NCBI GenBank assembly: GCA_949948825.1
Contig: CATLIJ010000145.1
Location: 1-6,536 of the forward strand
DNA: 6,536 nt
Origin: an uncultured Clostridiaceae bacterium
Lineage (GTDB): Bacteria; Bacillota; Clostridia; Lachnospirales; Lachnospiraceae
Direction: 5' to 3'
A model generated the notes under the pieces. The model was not told the DNA's origin and did not search any database. It saw only the letters and a program-made list of their open reading frames with translations. The position numbers and the translations under genes were made by a program. How positions within the stretch are numbered: position 1 is the stretch's first letter; each line of letters starts with the position of its first letter. Below are positions 1 to 5,462 of this stretch, one piece after another.

Positions 1-1
1 A

Positions 2-55
2 CGACTTCCCAAATATATGCAGGAAGCTTTAGAGCAGAAAGAAATAGCGTCATGA
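2..55 (+). CDS. possible 3' end of an unidentified gene entering from the left
   Basis: The frame beginning at base 2 is open for 17 codons and ends in TGA at 53-55. The tail it encodes reads RLPKYMQEALEQKEIAS, a charged helical sequence that would be normal for the C-terminus of a bacterial protein. Nothing else supports it: the piece is too short to assign a family, and no clear terminator follows. It could equally be a chance open stretch in decayed DNA, given the transposase relic that starts about 30 bases further on. Confidence 0.25.
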   Translation, partial: RLPKYMQEALEQKEIAS

Positions 56-84
56 GGATATTTTGTGGGCTGAAGTATTGATTT

Positions 85-415
85 TTCAATGTACGAATCC
101 CATTTTTGATGTGGGAAGTTTGAGTTAGTTAATTTTTACGCATTCTGCATTACCTTTAACTGTCCATGTACGAACCTGCGGTTGGAAACTTTCCAGCTTC
201 AGATGTGATTTTCCCTGAGCATAACCACCCATAATGCCTATTTCTGTCTTCGCCATGTCCAGTCAGATTTTATGCTTTGACGTGTAATACCACTCAAAGC
301 CTTTCGCCAGCCAGCACACGTTCCCTGGTGGGAATATCTTCTATAAAAAAGTCGGGGAATGGCGGGGGATGTTATCAATGACAAGGACAATTTGTTCTGT
401 CTTCGAATATAGATT
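85..415 (-). pseudogene. decayed C-terminal part of an IS630-family transposase
   Basis: Read on the minus strand in one constant frame, this stretch gives SKTEQIVLVIDNIPRHSP (about 406-353), then FPPGNVCWLAKGFEWYYTSKHKI, a stop, LDMAKTEIGIMGG, and finally VRTWTVKGNAECVKIN before a TAA at 125-127. This order matches the end of IS630-type DDE transposases: the IVLVxDN strand with the second catalytic Asp, then the YTPKHxSWLNMAEIE block with the catalytic Glu, then a WxxxRN...KINWQF tail. TAG interrupts it at the usual Leu-Tyr position and TGA falls where the conserved Trp should be. The first Glu of AEIE has become Lys. With two internal stops and no N-terminal half, it cannot be active. The longest open part is a 43-codon ORF at 125-256. 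The outer limits of the relic are approximate. Confidence 0.72.
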
Positions 416-516
416 TTACTTATAATTTGTTTGCTTTATTTGTACAGACAACAGGTCGGATCAGGCCATACGTCAATGCTTTGTTTTCTGGTTTCTGAAT
501 CAGACAAAGGCATTGC

Positions 517-552
517 TAAAAACAGGCCCTCCACCTTCAAAGGGCAGAGGGC
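517..552 (-). terminator. rho-independent terminator of the SDR gene
   Basis: On the minus strand, about 50 bases after the stop codon of the oxidoreductase gene, GCCCTC (547-552) pairs with GAGGGC (526-531). The stem is extended inward by two wobble pairs and a short CCT/AGG helix. It is followed by CTGTTTTTAG, which supplies the U-tract. Position and form fit an intrinsic terminator ending the minus-strand transcript. Confidence 0.75.
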
Positions 553-599
553 TTTAACCTTTAATTGACTGAATTAAGAGAAAAGATAATCAGATTGTT

Positions 600-1229
600 C
601 TATTCTCCCACAACAGAGATTCTCTGCTGAATGTGGTTTCCATTCAACGCTTCATCGACCATGGCAACAGCATAGTCTGCATAACTGATTATGCTTTCTC
701 CCTTAGAGTTTAAGGTCAGTTCTTCGCCGCCTAATATATACTTTCCGGTCTTAGCTCCGTCTGCCTGAAAATCTCCGGCAGGACTTATGTAGGTCCATTT
801 CACATCGGTTCTGGCACGAAGTTCATCCAGAGCTTTTCCCATGTTTGAGGCAAGCGGTTTGAAGATTTCCGGAAAATCTGGCCCATCCATTACCTGTACC
901 GTATGCTCCGGGTTTACATACAGGCTGCCTGCGCCGCCGACCACAAGAAGTCTTGTCTCTTTGCCGCTTACAAGGTCACAGAGATGTTTAAGAGAAGTGC
1001 TGTGCTGCGGCAGGGTATCTGGTGTCCACGCGCCGAAAGCGTCAATCACAACATCAAAACCATCCAAATCACATGTGGTTAAGTCAAACAGGTCTTTTTT
1101 GATAACATTTGCTGCATCTGACTGGTTTTCACCACGTACAACAGCAGTGACATCAATTCCTCTTGCAATAGCCTCCTGCACAATTAATTTTCCTTCTTTA
1201 CCATTAGCACAAATAACTGCAATGTTCAT
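600..1229 (-). CDS. NAD(P)-binding SDR/NmrA-like oxidoreductase
   Basis: This 209-residue protein is a small atypical short-chain dehydrogenase of the NAD(P)H-binding (NmrA-like) group, most likely cytosolic. Its substrate cannot be read from sequence. The N-terminus MNIAVICANGKEGKLIV is a Rossmann beta-alpha-beta turn in which the first glycine of the usual GxxGxxG is Cys7, with Gly10 and Gly13 kept. DVTAVVR follows, then FDVVIDAFGAW, RLLVVGGAGSLYV, and WTYISPAGDF. The C-terminal ISYADYAVAMVDEA helix is typical of the family. No classical YxxxK catalytic pair stands out. The length is normal for the group. The start is supported by AGGAGG (plus-strand CCTCCT at 1237-1242), 7 bases upstream. 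The gene is divergent from an HxlR regulator, a common arrangement in which the regulator controls its neighbour, often in response to electrophile or redox stress. That control is inferred here. Confidence 0.88.
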   Translation of the reverse strand: MNIAVICANGKEGKLIVQEAIARGIDVTAVVRGENQSDAANVIKKDLFDLTTCDLDGFDVVIDAFGAWTPDTLPQHSTSLKHLCDLVSGKETRLLVVGGAGSLYVNPEHTVQVMDGPDFPEIFKPLASNMGKALDELRARTDVKWTYISPAGDFQADGAKTGKYILGGEELTLNSKGESIISYADYAVAMVDEALNGNHIQQRISVVGE

Positions 1230-1264
1230 AGTGATTCCTCCTGTTTTTATTATTGAATATTGTT

Positions 1265-1293
1265 GCTTGTTTTTTGCTTGATGTAATATTATA
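1265..1293 (+). promoter_or_regulatory. predicted promoter of the HxlR gene, overlapping a possible divergent promoter
   Basis: TTGTTT (1265-1270) and a perfect TATAAT (1288-1293) are separated by 17 bases, a good sigma-A-type promoter for the plus-strand regulator. The same AT-rich centre contains TATAAT on the minus strand (1286-1291), which could be the -10 of the oxidoreductase gene, though its -35 is weak. Overlapping -10 regions would make the two promoters mutually exclusive or jointly repressible. Prediction by eye only. Confidence 0.5.
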
Positions 1294-1299
1294 ATATAG

Positions 1300-1347
1300 C
1301 AGTAAAGTAAAAACGTAAAGTAAGCACTTTTTTGTGCTGTAGTTACT
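1300..1347. promoter_or_regulatory. possible HxlR operator region
   Basis: Between the promoters and the regulator gene lie two direct copies of GTAAAGTA (about 1300-1307 and 1313-1320). A short inverted repeat follows, AGCAC (1323-1327) and GTGCT (1334-1338), around a T6 loop, then GTTACT (1342-1347), which is nearly complementary to the AGTA ends of the direct repeats. HxlR proteins bind short dyads in divergent regions and often repress themselves, so this is the most likely binding zone. The exact operator cannot be fixed from sequence. Confidence 0.3.
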
Positions 1348-1371
1348 AAAAGGAAACTATTGTGAAAAAAT

Positions 1372-1384
1372 GAGGAATGTTATG
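1372..1384 (+). promoter_or_regulatory. ribosome binding site that favours the internal start of the HxlR gene
   Basis: GAGGA at 1372-1376 lies 5 bases before ATG 1382-1384. The upstream ATG at 1370 has only AGGA about 15 bases away, which is too far. The downstream ATG also gives an N-terminus of the usual HxlR length before the conserved Cys-Pro-Val motif. Confidence 0.6.
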
Positions 1385-1702
1385 GAAAGAGAGTTACCAG
1401 TCTGTCCGGTAGAAACAACTTTAATGTTGATCAGTGATCGTTGGAAGGTGTTGATTATTCGTGATTTGTTAGGGGGTACAAAGCGTTTTGGAGAATTAAA
1501 AAAATCCATTGGGAATATATCTCAAAAAGTTTTAACTGCTAAACTGCGTTCAATGGAAGAGAATGGACTGCTTACCCGAAAGATTTATCCAGAGGTACCG
1601 CCGAGGGTGGAATATACACTTACAGAGACCGGATTCAGCTTAAAGACGGTTTTGGATGCCATGTTTTCATGGGGAACTGAGTATAAAAAGAAAAACAGTT
1701 AA
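1382..1702 (+). CDS. HxlR-family winged-helix transcriptional regulator
   Basis: From ATG 1382 the protein has 106 residues; an in-frame ATG at 1370 would add four. It is a compact DNA-binding protein of the HxlR family, the group of YodB and HypR. CPVETTLMLISDRWKVLIIRDLL (residues 8-30) is the family's opening helix pair, RFGELKKSIGNISQKVLTAKL holds the recognition helix, and the wing is RKIYPEVPPRVEYTLTETG (66-84). The tail SLKTVLDAMFSWGTEY fits the dimerisation helix. Cys8 is the only cysteine and sits at the N-terminal position used as the thiol sensor in characterised members (YodB, HypR). Redox or electrophile sensing through a one-Cys switch is therefore plausible but inferred. The likely target is the divergent oxidoreductase gene and itself. 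No convincing terminator follows. Confidence 0.9.
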   Translation: MERELPVCPVETTLMLISDRWKVLIIRDLLGGTKRFGELKKSIGNISQKVLTAKLRSMEENGLLTRKIYPEVPPRVEYTLTETGFSLKTVLDAMFSWGTEYKKKNS

Positions 1703-1764
1703 AAAGGATTCTTTGATTTGCAAATATTCTCCATAAATTTTCCACTCTTACACGTAATGTATAG

Positions 1765-1924
1765 TAAGGAACTGTTAAAGAATTAATTTTTACATCTGAC
1801 TTGCCTGGATCTTCTTATGCTGCGTTGTTGCTAATCGGCATACCCCAGTATGCCTCATTCCTCTGCCTTGCATAAAAAGATTTATCCAGCGTCATATGCA
1901 AAGGTAATTCTGAACAGTTCCTAA
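1765..1924. repeat. MITE-like foldback element with long imperfect terminal inverted repeats
   Basis: GGAACTGTT at 1768-1776 is perfectly inverted as AACAGTTCC at 1913-1921, and both ends are flanked by TAA (1765-1767 and 1922-1924), which may be a target duplication. The arms continue as imperfect repeats for about 55 bases: GAATTA, TTT, CAT, TGAC, CTGGAT and CTTATGC-like blocks appear in the same order on both. The centre contains a perfect hairpin, GGCATAC-CCCA-GTATGCC (1837-1854). The element has no coding capacity of its own. The whole ~160-base unit could fold into one long hairpin in RNA or single-stranded DNA. It looks like a non-autonomous mobile element; its mobiliser is unknown. 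It ends about 100 bases before the serpin operon. Confidence 0.7.
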
Positions 1925-1978
1925 GAAAGCAATGCTTCAGGAAAGTAATATTCCAAGAGAGCAGGATTTCTGTTACAG

Positions 1979-1994
1979 TTTGGAATTTCCCAAA
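1979..1994. promoter_or_regulatory. short dyad upstream of the serpin operon
   Basis: TTTGG and CCAAA are inverted around six bases just before the ribosome binding site of the first serpin gene. It could be an operator or a chance dyad. No convincing -10/-35 pair was found in 1925-2010, so the operon promoter is not located. Confidence 0.2.
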
Positions 1995-2021
1995 AATTAA
2001 ATTTGCAGAGAGGAGAGAATT

Positions 2022-3944
2022 ATGGTGAAAAGAAAAGAGAGAATCTTGGCATACTTGCTGGTGGTATCTATGGCGGCAGTTTCCGGAGGATGCCAGAGGC
2101 CAGACATATCCATGGCTCAGACCCAGGAGACCCAGGACAACAGAGAAAGCTCTGTGGCAGAGGCAGAGACCTTAGAGGGAAAAGGAGAGGAATCTATGGG
2201 ACAGGAGAATGACAGGAAGAAAATCACACGAGAGGCGGGAGAGCCGGAAAAGGTAAAGCTTTCTCCAGAGGATTTTGAAGGCTGGAATAAGCTTTTGGAG
2301 GAGAATGAAATCTCGGAAACATTTGAAAAGGGGATGAGGGAATTTGCCTATAAGAGCGGAAGCGCTGTGTTAAAGGAGGAGCAGGGCAATGGGAATTACA
2401 GCCCGTTAAGTTTATATTATACATTGGCTTTGGCAGGCTGCGGCGCAACAGGCGAGACAGCGGACCAGATTTTGGAGAATCTGGGAATGGAGAGCCAGGA
2501 GGAGCTGGCGGAGGAATGCCGCAGGCTTTATCAGTGGTATGTTTACCAGACACAGAGAGACCAAGAGCGAATGGCGCAATATGGAATGGGGGATTATAAA
2601 AGTGCCATTTCCCTGGGAAATTCTCTGTGGATCTCCGATCAGCTGACGGTTCATGAGAATTATCAGAAGCTGGCGGCGGAAAAGTTTTTTGCATCTTCCT
2701 ATGGTGTGGATTTTGGGAATCCGGATACAGGAAAAGAGATGGGAAAGTGGATTGCCAGGAAAACCAACGGGGTGTTGGAACCGCAGCTTTCTCCAGATCC
2801 AGGAACACTTTTGGCGATTTTGAATACTTTATATTTCTATGGAGGATGGGCAGAACCGTTTTCCGGGGAAATGACAAAAGAGGATGTATTTACACTGGAA
2901 AATGGATCTCAGGTAACAGTGCCATTTATGAACCGGACACAGATGATGGGAGCCTTTAAAAAAGGAGATGGGTATACCATGTCTTACCTTGGGACGAACA
3001 ATAACTGCCAGATGGTGTTTTTATTGCCAGATGAGGGCCGGTCTGTGGATGAATTTTTGGCGGGTCCGGAGATTTTACAGAGAGTGATGGAAACAGAGGA
3101 GGATGAGTGGGCAGACGGAAAGGTGGTATGGAAGGTTCCCAAATTTAACTTTGGAAGCAGCTATAAGCTGGAGGATACAGTGAGTGCTATGGGAATGGAC
3201 CGGATGTTTGACTCAGGGGCAGAGTTTGGAGGCATTTCACCGGAGCCGCTGGCAGTATCCAGCATTCTTCAGGAAACTCATATTGGGGTGGATGAGCAGG
3301 GAGTGGAGGGAGCTGCCTATACCATGATGGCCATGGCCAGAGGCGCATTATTGGATAATGGTCAGGTGGCTGAGATGATTCTTAATCGTCCGTTCCTGTT
3401 TGGGATTCAGGATTATTCCCATAATGTGTGGTTGTTTTTGGGGGTATGCAGGAATCCGTCAGAGGAAGAAGGAACCCCGGTTTTGAATAAAAATGATCTT
3501 TTATTAAACTCTGCACCAGAGATTAAGCTTCAGGATGTGTTATCCAGCAATATGGAGACATTTTCTGTAAAATCCGGTAATTTTTCCTGGGGTTGGAAAG
3601 AGGGAGATGAAACTGTAGAGATGGTTGGATGCGGCAGCCATCCGTTGAATACAGATTTGAATAAAGCGGAGCGTTTGAAGATTCCGAATTATAACCAGAT
3701 GGAAGATGTAACTTATATGATTCAATGTGTGGTTATGCCTGAAAATGTGATGGTTCGGGAGTGGGATATTACACAGCTGGGCAAATCCGAAGAGGCAGAA
3801 CCAAAGGTGATCTCTTACTCAGATTCAGGGATGATTCAGCTGAAACAGGATAAGGTCTATGAGATTCTGGCAGAGTGGCCAGAGGAAGGGTTGGAAAGAA
3901 GCGGATTTTTTGGGAAGGCCAGTTATGTTGTGATAACCGATTAA
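2022..3944 (+). CDS. serpin-family lipoprotein with an extra C-terminal domain (serpin 1)
   Basis: This 640-residue protein is a predicted surface-anchored serine/cysteine protease inhibitor of the serpin family (MEROPS I4). Basic residues, a hydrophobic stretch and SGGC give a lipoprotein signal with Cys24 as the anchor, although Ser at -3 is not the best lipobox. An acidic, Gln-rich linker (about 25-100) precedes the serpin fold (about 107-479). Recognisable serpin landmarks are NYSPLSL (125-131), NTLYFYGGW (268-276), VWKVPKF (369-375), the hinge DEQGVEGAAYT (424-434), and NRPFLFGI from 455. The hinge keeps Glu at P17, Gly at P15, Glu at P13 and small residues at P12-P10, as in inhibitory serpins. 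Candidate cleavage lies near Arg440-Gly441. Residues 480-640 are extra: a beta-rich domain with SWGWKEGDE (522-530) and KVYEILAEWPEEG (611-623) that I cannot name. AGGAG lies 6 bases before ATG. Serpin 2 follows after 47 bases. Confidence 0.9.
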   Translation: MVKRKERILAYLLVVSMAAVSGGCQRPDISMAQTQETQDNRESSVAEAETLEGKGEESMGQENDRKKITREAGEPEKVKLSPEDFEGWNKLLEENEISETFEKGMREFAYKSGSAVLKEEQGNGNYSPLSLYYTLALAGCGATGETADQILENLGMESQEELAEECRRLYQWYVYQTQRDQERMAQYGMGDYKSAISLGNSLWISDQLTVHENYQKLAAEKFFASSYGVDFGNPDTGKEMGKWIARKTNGVLEPQLSPDPGTLLAILNTLYFYGGWAEPFSGEMTKEDVFTLENGSQVTVPFMNRTQMMGAFKKGDGYTMSYLGTNNNCQMVFLLPDEGRSVDEFLAGPEILQRVMETEEDEWADGKVVWKVPKFNFGSSYKLEDTVSAMGMDRMFDSGAEFGGISPEPLAVSSILQETHIGVDEQGVEGAAYTMMAMARGALLDNGQVAEMILNRPFLFGIQDYSHNVWLFLGVCRNPSEEEGTPVLNKNDLLLNSAPEIKLQDVLSSNMETFSVKSGNFSWGWKEGDETVEMVGCGSHPLNTDLNKAERLKIPNYNQMEDVTYMIQCVVMPENVMVREWDITQLGKSEEAEPKVISYSDSGMIQLKQDKVYEILAEWPEEGLERSGFFGKASYVVITD

Positions 3945-3991
3945 AAGCGTAGGATAACGGCATTTGGAGGGATAAGGAAGGGGGATAGGGA

Positions 3992-5383
3992 ATGAACAGA
4001 AAACGAAGACAGATGCCAAAAGCAGCAGGCATTTTAGCAGGGATTTTGCTTCTGACAGGCTGCGGGGGAGGAGGGCAGGAGAGAGCAGAAAGCGGATGGA
4101 ACAATGAAAATAAGAACCTTCCAGTAATCCATGCTGTGGCACAGGCAGATTATCCCAGGGAACCTGTGTATAAAAAGGAGGAGGAGCGTTGGGAGGCACG
4201 GATGAAAAAGGGGATTTCAGATTCATTTCAGACAGCATATGGATCGTTTGTCTGCCAGACAGCATCACAGCTTTTAAGTGAGAACCTGGAAGACAATGTG
4301 ATTTATTCTCCTGTAGGACTTTACTATGCCCTTTCCATGGCAGCCTATGGAGCCTGCGGTGAGACACAGAAGGAATTATTGTCTTTGCTGGGATATACCA
4401 ATAAGGAGAAGCTGGCAGAAGACTGCCAGTGTGCCTTTCAGGTTCTGTATCACGTGCCAAATCCGGAGAACAGAAAGCCAAATGAATGGGGAGAACTGCC
4501 GGCCGATGCTCTTTACCAGCTTCAGATTGCCAGTTCTTTGTGGGCCGATGAGTCTTTGGAACTTACACAGGAATTTGCAGATTCGGCTGCAAGGTACTTT
4601 TACTCAGATATTTACACAATGGATCTTCATGGATCTGGAGCAGCTGATTTCATAGCAGACTGGGTGAAGGAGAGAACTCATGAAGTGATCGTGCCAGCGG
4701 AAGAACCGGTGCCGGGGGAAGAATTGCTTTCTCTTAAAAATACAGTTTATTATGCGGATGAATGGATGGACCGGTTTGATAAGGACAAGACAGAACAGGA
4801 TGTGTTTACCACAGCGGACAAAGCTTTTGTGACCTGTGATTTTATGAATCGGAAGATGAGTTCCCATGGGTTTCGCAGAGGGGAAAATTATACGTCCTCT
4901 TTTTTGTCTTTGAAAAATGGCTCTATGATATTTGTGCTGCCAGATGAGGGTGTGGATGTCCGTCAGCTGGCAGAGTCCCCAAAGGTTCTTCAGGAGGTGA
5001 TATTGGGAACCTCTGGACAAAAGACCGGGGAGGTAATCTGGAAGGTTCCTAAATTTTCTTATGGCAGTTCTATGGAGGTTTCTGAAGCTTTAAAAAAGCT
5101 GGGAGCTGAGGCTTGTTTTGGGCCGGCAGCTGATTTTTCAGGAATTACGAGTCAGAAGCCTCTTGGCATTTCCAGAGTCAGTCAGAATGCTCACATTGCT
5201 ATTGATGAAAACGGCGTGGAAGCAGCGGCATTTACGGAGATTGCCTATGCAGGCGCAGCGCTGCCGGATGGAAGGGCGGAAATGATCTTGAACCGGCCGT
5301 TTCTCTATGGAATTCAGGTAAAGGGGCAGCTTCTGTTTGTGGGGATCTGCGGAAATCCGGGTATTTCCTGCAAAAAGAAATAA
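3992..5383 (+). CDS. serpin-family lipoprotein (serpin 2)
   Basis: This 463-residue protein is a paralog of the preceding one and a second predicted surface serpin. The signal peptide ends in a canonical lipobox, LLTGC, with Cys24 as the lipid-anchored residue, then a Gly-rich spacer. The serpin fold spans about 80-458. Landmarks are NVIYSPVGLYYALSM (102-116), NTVYYADEW (250-258), VIWKVPKF (348-355), the hinge DENGVEAAAFT (405-415) and NRPFLYGI from 434. The hinge with AAA at P12-P10 is a textbook inhibitory type. The loop after it, EIAYAGAALPDGR, differs from serpin 1 and is two residues shorter, suggesting another target protease. The glycine of the usual YFxGxW strand is replaced here (ADEW). 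It ends at CKKK without the extra domain of serpin 1. A purine-rich AGGAAGGGGG at 3975-3984 serves as the ribosome binding site. It is cotranscribed with both neighbours. Confidence 0.9.
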   Translation: MNRKRRQMPKAAGILAGILLLTGCGGGGQERAESGWNNENKNLPVIHAVAQADYPREPVYKKEEERWEARMKKGISDSFQTAYGSFVCQTASQLLSENLEDNVIYSPVGLYYALSMAAYGACGETQKELLSLLGYTNKEKLAEDCQCAFQVLYHVPNPENRKPNEWGELPADALYQLQIASSLWADESLELTQEFADSAARYFYSDIYTMDLHGSGAADFIADWVKERTHEVIVPAEEPVPGEELLSLKNTVYYADEWMDRFDKDKTEQDVFTTADKAFVTCDFMNRKMSSHGFRRGENYTSSFLSLKNGSMIFVLPDEGVDVRQLAESPKVLQEVILGTSGQKTGEVIWKVPKFSYGSSMEVSEALKKLGAEACFGPAADFSGITSQKPLGISRVSQNAHIAIDENGVEAAAFTEIAYAGAALPDGRAEMILNRPFLYGIQVKGQLLFVGICGNPGISCKKK

Positions 5384-5447
5384 GAATCGATTACTTGCAA
5401 AAAGAAATAAGAATCGGTTTCCTTCATAAAGAAATGAGAACAGAAAA
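5367..5447 (+). repeat. 27-bp tandem repeat, about three copies, spanning the serpin 2 stop codon
   Basis: TGCAAAAAGAAATAAGAATC occurs at 5369 and again at 5396, exactly 27 bases apart. A diverged third copy follows, with AAAGAAATGAGAA starting at 5428, again one period later. The first copy encodes the last codons and stop of serpin 2. Because 27 is a multiple of three, the later copies repeat the same frame: CKKK-stop, then ESITCKKK-stop, then ESVSFIKK-stop. The repeat fills most of the gap before the ABC gene. Confidence 0.85.
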
Positions 5448-5462
5448 GGACAGGATGGTTTG
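5446..5462 (+). promoter_or_regulatory. ribosome binding site and TTG start of the ABC gene
   Basis: AAGGA at 5446-5450 sits 9 bases before TTG 5460-5462. No ATG or GTG lies in this frame between the upstream stop TAA at 5427-5429 and the conserved start of the protein, so TTG is the best start. ATG 5455 is in another frame and meets a stop after two codons. Confidence 0.55.

Noticed and set aside
77..90. ATTGA/TCAAT hairpin with T-rich loop considered as a terminator
   Set aside because: The stem is only five weak pairs and no T-tract follows it on either strand.
287..289. TGA inside the transposase relic considered as a selenocysteine or recoded codon
   Set aside because: A second stop of a different type, a missing N-terminal half and a replaced catalytic Glu point to ordinary decay.
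841..1281. 146-residue plus-strand open frame opposite the SDR gene
   Set aside because: The minus strand encodes a clear NAD(P)-binding protein with ribosome binding site and terminator; this frame has neither.
2003..2212. 69-residue plus-strand frame overlapping the start of serpin 1
   Set aside because: Its Arg/Gly-rich translation is the +1 frame of the serpin signal peptide and linker, with no independent start signal.
2224..2877. 217-residue minus-strand open frame opposite serpin 1
   Set aside because: A Pro/Ser-rich shadow of the serpin coding sequence with no recognisable domain and no good ribosome binding site.
3825..4481. 218-residue open frame on the minus strand opposite serpin 1 and serpin 2
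   Set aside because: It lies wholly antisense to two well-supported serpin genes and spans their junction. Its translation is Ser/Pro/Leu-rich low-complexity sequence with no family motif.
5367..5447. 27-bp repeats considered as a CRISPR array
   Set aside because: The copies are directly adjacent with no unique spacers, no dyad and no cas genes, and the first copy is coding sequence.
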